DNA of 64,000 nucleotides from an uncultured Desulfobacter sp. Lineage in GTDB: Bacteria; Desulfobacterota; Desulfobacteria; Desulfobacterales; Desulfobacteraceae. The notes beneath the pieces are model-generated. The model saw only the letters and a list, made by a program, of their open reading frames with translations, had not been told where the DNA came from and searched no databases. The stretch spans positions 186,001 through 250,000 of the forward strand of contig NZ_OY761445.1 in NCBI RefSeq assembly GCF_963664415.1, in the 5' to 3' direction. The position numbers were made by a program, and so were the translations under genes. Positions 36,301 through 43,565 of this stretch are shown here, piece by piece; the stretch's first letter is position 1, and the number at the start of each line of letters is the position of its first letter.

Positions 36301-36324
36301 AAGGCGGCATGACCATGCCGCCTT
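36301..36324. terminator. Bidirectional hairpin between C25 protease gene and bioB
   Basis: AAGGCGGCATG and CATGCCGCCTT are perfect 11-bp complements with a 2-nt loop, placed between two convergent genes. Runs of T (CTTTT before, reading in the minus direction as AAAAG after the arm) are short. It probably ends transcription of both the protease gene and the biotin operon. Confidence 0.7.
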
Positions 36325-36325
36325 A

Positions 36326-37309
36326 TTAACTTATTGGCTCAAACCCCAGTTGATGGATCATGTTAAGGTCTTCTTGAAGTTGATTGCCTGTTGTCGTCAA
36401 ATAATTGCCTGTCATTATGCCGTTTGCACCGGCCTGAAAAACAAGAGAATGAAGCTTTTTTAAATTTAAAATGCGTCCACCGCAAATAATTATGTCTGTA
36501 TCCGGCAGCACATATCGCATGATCGATATTATTTTCAGACATTTTATTGGTGTCAGATTATTTTTGCCTTCAAAACAAGTTCCCGGCATGGGGGTTAAAA
36601 AATTGATTGGAACAGCATCCACCTTAAGCGCCTTTAACTCAAAGGCCAATTCGAGAACCTGGGCCATACTTTCATCTACACCGAAGATCCCGCCGGAACA
36701 AACAGACAAGCCGGCTCTCTTTGCGCGCTTAATCGTGTTAATCCGGTCATCATAGGTGTGGGAAGTGCAAACCGAATCAAAATGGCTTCGGCACGTTTCA
36801 AGGTTGTGATGATACCGGCCAACACCGCAGGCTTTCAAGTAATCCATCTGGGCATCATTCAAAATCCCCAAAGACACACAATAGGACAGTTTCTTTGACG
36901 AAAGTTCTCCCAGGGCATCTCCCACCTGGCGCACCTCATTGTCAGGCAGTCCTTTGCCGGTGGTCACAATTGAATAGCGATGGACATGTGTATCCATTAG
37001 TTCATATGCGCCTTTTTGAAGTTCAGCTTTGGGCATCAGGGGATAGATTTCAATATCCGAGGCATGAAATTTAGATTGAGCGCAAAATCTGCAATCCTCA
37101 CTGCACATGCCGGATTTTCCGTTGCAAATTGAGCACAACTGGATTTCACGCTTAAAAAAGGTGTCCCGGATGAGATCCGCGCCTGCCATCAGCTCGAACA
37201 CATCTTTATCCTCAGTCAATGCCAGATGATGATACACAGTATTTTCAAGCCGTTGGCCATCAATAATGTTTTTTGCAATATCGATATATGATTCAATGGG
37301 ATATTTCAT
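36326..37309 (-). CDS. bioB: BioB: biotin synthase
   Basis: BioB is a radical SAM enzyme that inserts sulfur into dethiobiotin. The 327-residue protein carries the SAM cluster motif CSEDCRFC (Cys69, Cys73, Cys76) and the upstream QLCSICNGKSG. It also carries YHHNLETC with the auxiliary-cluster region, and GGIFGVDESM followed by PINFLTPMPGT. The start overlaps the SSS transporter gene by 4 bp (ATGA), so it is translated as the last gene of the bioD-bioA-transporter-bioB operon. The hairpin at 36301 lies just after the stop. Confidence 0.97.
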   Translation of the reverse strand: MKYPIESYIDIAKNIIDGQRLENTVYHHLALTEDKDVFELMAGADLIRDTFFKREIQLCSICNGKSGMCSEDCRFCAQSKFHASDIEIYPLMPKAELQKGAYELMDTHVHRYSIVTTGKGLPDNEVRQVGDALGELSSKKLSYCVSLGILNDAQMDYLKACGVGRYHHNLETCRSHFDSVCTSHTYDDRINTIKRAKRAGLSVCSGGIFGVDESMAQVLELAFELKALKVDAVPINFLTPMPGTCFEGKNNLTPIKCLKIISIMRYVLPDTDIIICGGRILNLKKLHSLVFQAGANGIMTGNYLTTTGNQLQEDLNMIHQLGFEPIS

Positions 37310-38640
37310 TTTTTTGATAGGAATATTAAAAATTCATTTTGGTTAACATAGAGTCCGGCAATGGAGAGCGCTGTGGAAATTACCATTCCTCCCACGGCAA
37401 GCATATCGATGCCCATGAGGTTGGAAGCAAGTCCGCAAATTCCGCCGATGATGAAGGCCAAACGTCTATAATATGGATGAATGGTCTTTTTCTTCCACAT
37501 GATCAGGGCAACAGCCACCGGCGGAACAACACCGGCTGTAAACACCGCATATGCCTGGATGAGCAGGGAAATAATATCGGGATTTTTCATTGCAAGCAGC
37601 GCAGAGACAAGGCCCACTATGATCACCACTACCCTGGTGGTCCGGACCCGCTCCTGCTTCAGGATGTCATACTCAACAATGCTTGCAACAGCAAAAAGGC
37701 AGGTGTCAGCCGAAGAGATGATGGCCGAGACAAGGCCGATCAATAAAGCGATTCCCATTGCAGGCGGCAATTTTTCCGCAATGATATAGCCAAGGACATC
37801 TTTTCCATGGGACGGGTCAATGTGAAAAGAGGCCCAAATACCGATCAGCGTAATGACAAGACTCATAACAACAAGGCCCAATGCCGACAGAAACGAAGCT
37901 CGCCCGGCGGTCCGGGCATCCCGGGCCGTAAGAATACGCGAAAAAAGCAAGGGGCATACAAAATAACTGCCGCCGACGACAACCAGATAGTACACCAGAT
38001 TTTCGAAGGTAAACCCCTCATTGATCAAATCGAACCGGATCGCCTCCAGCGGCACAGGCTGCCCGGTATAAAGAGAGACCAAGGTGAAAAGCAGAGTGCT
38101 ACCTAAAAGGAAAAATTGTACCTTGTCGGTTTTCATCACCGAGGACTGCCCGCCCATGGCCGAATAAGCGATAATAACCAGGGCCGTCACCAGGATGGAA
38201 ACGTTAGGATCAATACTCCCAAAGGCAGACATAAGTTTTGCCCCGGCAACAAATTGTGCGGCAATAATACCGGTCCAGGCAATCACCACAATAATGGACG
38301 TCAGAAATCTGGCATCCTTGCCCATCAGTTTTTCAGTCAGATCCGGCAAGGTATAGGCCCCGACCTGCCTGACCTTCCGGGATAAAAAAAGAGACTGAAG
38401 CAAAAGGCCGACAGCGCCAGCCCCAAGCCACCAAAAAGCGGGGAATCCGATATCCCGGGCCGTAGAGACAACGCCCAGGGTGGCAGAAGCCCCGATACAG
38501 GTGGCAAGGATCGAGTATGCAATGGCCCCGGTACTTTGGCTTCTGCCCGATACGATGAAATCATCAAAATTTTTTATCTTTTTAAACTCAAACAGGCCAA
38601 AGCCCAGAAGTACCAGAACATATAAAATGAGAAACAACAT
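37306..38640 (-). CDS. SSS-family sodium/solute symporter in the biotin operon
   Basis: This 444-residue inner-membrane protein has about 12-13 hydrophobic segments. Signatures are IVSGRSQSTGAIAYSILATC near the N-terminus, YTLPDLTEKLMG, and the GLVSAIISSADTCLFAVASI motif, which matches the SSS-family sodium-site region in TM8. It is linked to bioB by a 4-bp overlap and to bioA by an 18-bp gap, so it is part of the biotin operon. The likely role is uptake of biotin or a precursor such as pimelate, 7-keto-8-aminopelargonate or dethiobiotin. SSS proteins are not the standard BioY transporters, so this is inference from context. Confidence 0.85.
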   Translation of the reverse strand: MLFLILYVLVLLGFGLFEFKKIKNFDDFIVSGRSQSTGAIAYSILATCIGASATLGVVSTARDIGFPAFWWLGAGAVGLLLQSLFLSRKVRQVGAYTLPDLTEKLMGKDARFLTSIIVVIAWTGIIAAQFVAGAKLMSAFGSIDPNVSILVTALVIIAYSAMGGQSSVMKTDKVQFFLLGSTLLFTLVSLYTGQPVPLEAIRFDLINEGFTFENLVYYLVVVGGSYFVCPLLFSRILTARDARTAGRASFLSALGLVVMSLVITLIGIWASFHIDPSHGKDVLGYIIAEKLPPAMGIALLIGLVSAIISSADTCLFAVASIVEYDILKQERVRTTRVVVIIVGLVSALLAMKNPDIISLLIQAYAVFTAGVVPPVAVALIMWKKKTIHPYYRRLAFIIGGICGLASNLMGIDMLAVGGMVISTALSIAGLYVNQNEFLIFLSKK

Positions 38641-38658
38641 CCTGTCTTTAACTCCTTA

Positions 38659-39972
38659 TTAAATAGCACCTGACGTTTTTTGGTGAAGCTTTAAATAGTT
38701 GTTCAATACCTGACACATGGTTTGCGCAATTTTCACTACATCCTCTTTTCTACAGACATAGGGCGGCATAGTATAGACCAGCCGCCCAAATGGGCGTATC
38801 CAGACCCCGGCCTGGACAAACATATCCTGAATAACCCGTATATCCACTTCCTCTTTCAGTTCGATGACCCCGATTGCCCCCAAAACCCTCACATCCTTAA
38901 CGCCCTTTAAATCTCTGGCCGGTGCAAGATGCTCGGTCAACAAACGCTGGATGGCCGCAACCTGGGTTTGCCACGCCCCGGTCATCAGCAGGTCGATGCC
39001 GGCATTGGCAACCGCGCAGGCCAAAGGGTTGCCCATAAAGGTGGGGCCGTGCATGAAAACCCCGCCTTTGGCCGATATCCCCCGGGCCACTTCCGACGTC
39101 GCAAGGGTTGCAGCAAAACTGATGTATCCGCCGGTTAAAGCCTTGCCAATGCACATGATATCGGGACAAATTTCAGCCCACTGGGCGGCAAACAATTTTC
39201 CGGTGCGGCCGAACCCCGTGGCGATCTCATCAAATATAAGGAGCATATCGTACCGATTGCACAGAGCACGGAGCTGTTTCAGGTAGTTGGGATGATAAAA
39301 ACGCATCCCCCCTGCCCCCTGGACGACCGGCTCAAGTATGACGGCGGCAATCTCTTGGTGGTGTTCGGCCATAAGCGACGCAATCTGCGCCGTGTCTGTT
39401 TCGTCCCAGGCATCAAAAAAAGAGCATTGAGGAGCCTGGGCGAAAAACGCACCGGGAAGTACGTTTTTGAACAGGCAGTGCATACCCTGGACCGGGTCAC
39501 ACACGCCCATGGCGGCAAAAGTATCACCGTGATACCCCTTTTTTACCGTGAGCAGCTTCTTTTTTCCGGGCTTTCCCAAAGCGTGCTGGTACTGGATGGC
39601 CATCTTGATGGCCACCTCAACCGCAACGGATCCGGAATCGGAAAAAAAGATATGTTCAAGTCCTTGGGGGACAATGGATATCAGTTTTTCAGATAGGATG
39701 CAGGCCGGTTCATGGGTTAGACCGCCGAACATGATATGGCTCATGTTTTGGATCTGTTCATGAAGCGCCCGGTTCAGCACCGGATGGTTATACCCGTGAA
39801 TGGCAGCCCACCATGAAGACATACCGTCGGTTAATACCCTGCCGTCGGCAAGGTGAATGTGGACCCCTTCCGCTTTTTTTACCATATAAGCATCTATGGG
39901 ATTGGCCATGGAGGTATAGGGGTGCCAGATGTGTTGTTTATCAAAGGCCAGATATGTTTCAGCTCTGTTCAT
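38659..39972 (-). CDS. bioA: BioA: adenosylmethionine-8-amino-7-oxononanoate aminotransferase
   Basis: BioA is a PLP-dependent transaminase that converts 7-keto-8-aminopelargonate to 7,8-diaminopelargonate. The 437-residue protein has the N-terminal HIWHPYTSM motif, MSSWWAAIHGYNHP, LIFDEIATGFGRTGKLFA with the PLP Asp, and CIGKALTGGYISFAATL with the Schiff-base Lys. It sits between bioD and the SSS transporter, with a 73-bp gap after bioD. The enzyme family is firm because BioA-specific HIWHPYT is present. Confidence 0.96.
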   Translation of the reverse strand: MNRAETYLAFDKQHIWHPYTSMANPIDAYMVKKAEGVHIHLADGRVLTDGMSSWWAAIHGYNHPVLNRALHEQIQNMSHIMFGGLTHEPACILSEKLISIVPQGLEHIFFSDSGSVAVEVAIKMAIQYQHALGKPGKKKLLTVKKGYHGDTFAAMGVCDPVQGMHCLFKNVLPGAFFAQAPQCSFFDAWDETDTAQIASLMAEHHQEIAAVILEPVVQGAGGMRFYHPNYLKQLRALCNRYDMLLIFDEIATGFGRTGKLFAAQWAEICPDIMCIGKALTGGYISFAATLATSEVARGISAKGGVFMHGPTFMGNPLACAVANAGIDLLMTGAWQTQVAAIQRLLTEHLAPARDLKGVKDVRVLGAIGVIELKEEVDIRVIQDMFVQAGVWIRPFGRLVYTMPPYVCRKEDVVKIAQTMCQVLNNYLKLHQKTSGAI

Positions 39973-40045
39973 TTTTTATACGTGTAGCCTATCTGTATTT
40001 CTAGAATTTCGTTGTGGAATGACCTTAATGTATTGATAGCATAGG

Positions 40046-40795
40046 TTAGTCTATGGCCGTTTTTGCTTCCGTTTTCAAAAGCGCTTCGACAATTCCGCTC
40101 ATGTAAACATCCAGGGCAGACCAAAACGACTCTGTACCGGGCTGCGCCTTTTTAATAAACGGCAGGTTCGCCAGAATGGGAAGATCTCCTATCATACGTA
40201 TAATCTCCGGATTATCCTCAAGGATGAATGTATCGCAATCTTGCGAGGGGCTTGTTTCGGTCATCACCGCACCCAGAATTGGAATCTTATGCAACCTCAA
40301 AACCTGGATGGTATTGAGGGCGTGGTTGATACACCCCAAAACGTTTCGAATGACCAGAATAATGGGCAGTCCCATTTCTTTTATGAGATCAAGGCTTGTA
40401 ATCGTGCCCGACAAAGGCACATTAATTCCCCCTGTGCCTTCGGCAATAACCAGGTTATGTTTCGCGTAAAGCCGTTTGAGCGCAGCCAGTACCAAACCCG
40501 TATCACAGGTGCGCCCTTCCATCCGGGACGCCATATGGGGAGAACAGGGGGCACAAAACGACAGGGGGATCATATCCTTTTTCTCATCCCCATTCCAAAT
40601 AAAGGACGAAGCGCTGCAATAGACCTCAAAATCAGGGGAAATCGGGGAGCCGTCATGGGTAAAACCGCCTCCGGTCTGAATCACTTTCATTGGCACGGCA
40701 TCTATGCCTTGCATTCGCATTTGACGGACCAAAGCCGCAGTAACAATTGTTTTACCCGCGTCTGTATCTGTTCCGGCAACAAAAAATCCATTCAT
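40046..40795 (-). CDS. bioD: BioD: dethiobiotin synthetase
   Basis: BioD is an ATP-dependent carboxylase that closes the ureido ring of dethiobiotin. The 249-residue protein starts MNGFFVAGTDTDAGKTIVTA with the P-loop, and has the conserved VIQTGGG region and VIAEGTGGINVPLSG (usual VEGAGG with substitutions). It is the first gene of the operon downstream of a BirA-type operator. BioF and the pimeloyl genes are not in the window. Confidence 0.95.
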   Translation of the reverse strand: MNGFFVAGTDTDAGKTIVTAALVRQMRMQGIDAVPMKVIQTGGGFTHDGSPISPDFEVYCSASSFIWNGDEKKDMIPLSFCAPCSPHMASRMEGRTCDTGLVLAALKRLYAKHNLVIAEGTGGINVPLSGTITSLDLIKEMGLPIILVIRNVLGCINHALNTIQVLRLHKIPILGAVMTETSPSQDCDTFILEDNPEIIRMIGDLPILANLPFIKKAQPGTESFWSALDVYMSGIVEALLKTEAKTAID

Positions 40796-40824
40796 CTGTT
40801 AGTCTCCATAACGCCAAATACATA

Positions 40825-40857
40825 TTGTTAACCAAAATTGTGACTAACAGTTAACCA
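40825..40857 (-). promoter_or_regulatory. BirA-type biotin operator overlapping the bio promoter
   Basis: TTGTTAACC (40825-40833), a 15-bp spacer and AGTTAACCA (40849-40857) match the BirA half-site pair TTGTTAACC/GGTTAACAA, with two mismatches in the second half. It lies 30-62 bp before the bioD start. A -35-like TTGACC (minus strand, about 40868) is followed 17 bp later by a weak TAGTCA, so the operator overlaps the promoter. BirA with biotinyl-AMP would repress the operon. Confidence 0.75.
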
Positions 40858-40958
40858 AACATAGGTCAAGAAAATTTTATAAAAACCTGGGGGAACAGTA
40901 GTTCAAATAAACACTTTGGTTAGGGAACAGTATTTTCTATTGACAAGTGTCAGCCATA

Positions 40959-41352
40959 TCAGCGATTGCACCACAACCCTTTGTCGCTAAGTGTTTTCAA
41001 AATTTCCGGCAGCATGACATCTGAGCTAAATTGCTGTAATGGTTGGTTGACAATTGGATTATTAGCATATTCAAATTGAGATTCAAAATCGGTCAGCCAG
41101 CCTTGTGCTCCTATATTTTTTTTTGAGTATTTGCAGATTCATGAATATCAAGGGCCGCATGGGCTTAAATTCCATCAACCTGTTATTCAGCGCAGTGCTT
41201 TCGGGCGCTGCCAGCAATCCGTAATCGGTACTTAGATTGATCTTCTGCGCATTAACCCTTCTCTTATTCTGAATGCCGTCCGGATTTCCAGCCGGGATTA
41301 TAAGGATTTCAGCATTTTCATTCATTCTGACGGATACTTGCCGGATAAACAC
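40959..41352 (-). pseudogene. Frameshifted M14-type zinc carboxypeptidase fragment
   Basis: The first frame encodes ENAEILIIPAGNPDGIQNKR and RVNAQKINLSTDYG, then PESTALNNRLMEFKPMRPLI, which resemble the NPDG...RVNxxGxDLNR and PEsxAL signatures of M14 carboxypeptidases. A frameshift near 41120 changes phase, and the second frame reads IGAQGWLTDFESQFEYANNP to a stop at 40959. The N-terminal HxxE zinc-binding part is absent. The family is tentative because the key DLNRNF stretch is altered. Confidence 0.5.
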
Positions 41353-41624
41353 ACGAGTTCAATAATGTTCATAGCCTTTCAAATGCACTAACGAAATATA
41401 GTTACAAAGATTATATCTCAACACCAAACAATTATGTGATTACTTTCCGATATAATTCCATTTTAAATTTTGGAACTTAAAACATGCGCAAGCAGTGACT
41501 TTTGTGGTTGAGCTTTCTTAATCCGTAATTTTATACCCTTGGCACGATTCATGATTTAATAACTTTCTATAAAAGAAATTGGTGGATGGAATGACAATAA
41601 AAAAACTTGAGACTCGGGATATCC

Positions 41625-43028
41625 ATGACTAATCAGCAGGAATCAATAATAAACGCGGAACTTTTTTCAGCTTTCAACGCCATGGCGTCAGTCGTTTGGA
41701 TTATTGATAAAGACAATTTTATCCGCCAATCTAATAATTCCGTCGAGAATCTATTCAATAAAACTACATTTGAAGTGATCGGTAAAAAATGTTGGGAGGT
41801 TGCGCATGGTACTGACCAACCGGTCGAAGGGTGTCCCATTTCAAAGGCGAGACATAGTTTGCAACGAGAATCGATGGAGTTTCAGATTGGCAAAAAATGG
41901 TTTGAAGTCGTAGTAGACCCGATCCTTAATGCTAAAGGACGACCAACCAAATACATTCATATCATCACCGATATTACTGAAAACAAGCAGATATATACAA
42001 AATTGAGACAAAGCCAAAGACTGCTTGCCAATTCACAACGCCTGGCAAAAATAGGCGGATGGGAATGGGATGTGGCGTTTCAAAAGATGTATTGGACAAA
42101 AGAATTGTATCGTCTGCATGGGTTTGACCCTAAGAATTTTGATCCTGGTTCTCCTTATCATATTGAAGCAAGTCTCGGATGCTATAAACGTGAAGACCGT
42201 TCAATTCTATTAGATGCTTTTTGGGGATGCGTAGAAGAGGGGATTGCTTATGATCTTGAATTTGAGTTCAAAAAACTGTCCGGGGAAAAAATATGGATTA
42301 GGACTACAGCTGAATCCATTTTAAAAGGTGACAAGGTTAAAAAGGTCATTGGTAATGTTATAGATGTTACCGAATTTAAAATGGCGAACGACGCATTGCT
42401 CATTCAATCTGAAAGAATCAAAACCTTTTTCAACTCAATTAATGAGGCAATCTTTGTTTATCCACTGAAAGAAGAGGGATTTGCATCCTTTATGGAAGTG
42501 AATCATATCGCCTGTAAACAATATGGGTATACATATGACGAATTTTTGAATATTTCTGTGCCCAATATAACAGTTACCCCGGATGTAAGCGAGCATGGAA
42601 AAAGAGATTTTAGAAAAGAACTCATTAAAAAAGGGCAGCTTATTTTTGAAACAACTCATATAAAAAAAACGGGGGAGACCTTTCCAGTTGAAATAAATTC
42701 AAACATTTTTTATCAAAATAGAAAACCTTACATTCTTGCCCTTGTCCGAGATATTACAGAACGTAAAGAAAATGAGAAAAAACAAGCGTTTCTTATAACT
42801 GAACTGCAAGAGGCTCTTGAAAACATTAAGACTCTTAGAGGTCTTCTTCCTATCTGCTCCATATGTAAAAAAATTCGCGATGACAAAGGATACTGGAATA
42901 TTTTAGAAGGCTATATTGAAAAACATTCAGAGGCTCTTTTTAGTCATGGAATTTGCCCTGAATGCTCTGATAAACTTTACGGAGATAAAGATTGGTATAT
43001 CAAAATGAAAAAGAAAAAAAATAAATAA
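41625..43028 (+). CDS. Triple-PAS protein with C-terminal Cys-rich module
   Basis: This 467-residue cytosolic sensory protein has three PAS/PAC units (about 10-125, 130-255 and 260-380), with PAC ends YIHIITDITENK, VIGNVIDVTEFK and LALVRDITERKE. The C-terminus (ALENIKTLRGLLPICSICKK, then SHGICPECSDKLYG) is a CxxC plus CxxC module common at the end of PAS proteins in Desulfobacterales, probably zinc-binding. There is no kinase, GGDEF or methyl-accepting domain, so the output is unclear. The start at 41625 (MTNQQESI) is preferred over a TTG 18 bases upstream. A truncated second copy of the C-terminal module lies at 52583-52780. Confidence 0.85.
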   Translation: MTNQQESIINAELFSAFNAMASVVWIIDKDNFIRQSNNSVENLFNKTTFEVIGKKCWEVAHGTDQPVEGCPISKARHSLQRESMEFQIGKKWFEVVVDPILNAKGRPTKYIHIITDITENKQIYTKLRQSQRLLANSQRLAKIGGWEWDVAFQKMYWTKELYRLHGFDPKNFDPGSPYHIEASLGCYKREDRSILLDAFWGCVEEGIAYDLEFEFKKLSGEKIWIRTTAESILKGDKVKKVIGNVIDVTEFKMANDALLIQSERIKTFFNSINEAIFVYPLKEEGFASFMEVNHIACKQYGYTYDEFLNISVPNITVTPDVSEHGKRDFRKELIKKGQLIFETTHIKKTGETFPVEINSNIFYQNRKPYILALVRDITERKENEKKQAFLITELQEALENIKTLRGLLPICSICKKIRDDKGYWNILEGYIEKHSEALFSHGICPECSDKLYGDKDWYIKMKKKKNK

Positions 43029-43220
43029 AAATAATTTTCAATTCCCAACTCTGTACTTTCTATACAGGTTCGCTCAAGCCTATCTGAAAGCAGCATTCAA
43101 TAACAAAAGAAGTTAATCCCTCTCTTGAAAAGGGTTTTAGCCCGGCCATACCGGTACATTACAACGTCTTTCCCGCCCCCCCAATGGATAAAATATCTAC
43201 AATTTAAAAAATTGCCGACC

Positions 43221-43247
43221 TTGACACATACCCTACCCGGGTATAGT
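43221..43247 (+). promoter_or_regulatory. CsoR-regulated promoter with operator between -35 and -10
   Basis: TTGACA (43221-43226) and TATAGT (43242-43247) form the promoter. Between them ATACCC-TACCC-GGGTAT (43228-43244) is a 17-bp GC-flanked inverted repeat of the type bound by CsoR-family repressors. Binding would block RNA polymerase, with release when Cu(I) binds CsoR. The spacing between boxes is 15 bp, slightly short, as is often seen for metal-responsive promoters. Confidence 0.75.
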
Positions 43248-43281
43248 GTTTAGTGTAACAAATGAATTCTAAAGGAGGCGC

Positions 43282-43551
43282 ATGAACCCCGGATATAAGG
43301 ACCAGATACCCAGCTTGAATCGTATTGAAGGGCAGATTAAGGGTATAAAAAAAATGATAGAGGATCGCCGATACTGCGTTGACATTCTAACCCAGCTTAA
43401 AGCAGTTAAAGCCGCTGTGCACAAAGTCGAACAGGCAGTACTGAAATCACACATGCAGCACTGCTTAATGCATGCAGTGCAATCAAAAAATGAAACCGAT
43501 ATTTTAGAAAAAATTGAAGAATTAATGCAGCTGTTAAGTAAGCGAATATAA
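43282..43551 (+). CDS. csoR: CsoR-family copper-sensing repressor
   Basis: This 89-residue all-helical DUF156 protein is a tetrameric DNA-binding repressor released by metal. The Cu(I) ligand triad is present: Cys32 in RYCVDIL, His57 and Cys61 in KSHMQHCLMHAV, spaced 25 and 4 residues apart as in characterised CsoR. AAAGGAGGCGC precedes the ATG. It directly precedes copA by 14 bp and follows an operator-bearing promoter, so it autoregulates the csoR-copA operon. Relatives RcnR and FrmR have different ligands; the C-H-C set favours copper. Confidence 0.93.
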   Translation: MNPGYKDQIPSLNRIEGQIKGIKKMIEDRRYCVDILTQLKAVKAAVHKVEQAVLKSHMQHCLMHAVQSKNETDILEKIEELMQLLSKRI

Positions 43552-43565
43552 AAAAGGGGGTCATT

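Noticed and set aside
41539..41556. Possible sigma-54 promoter before the PAS gene (TTGGCACGATTC...)
   Set aside because: The -24 half is good but the -12 dinucleotide is GA, not GC, so the match fails at an invariant position.
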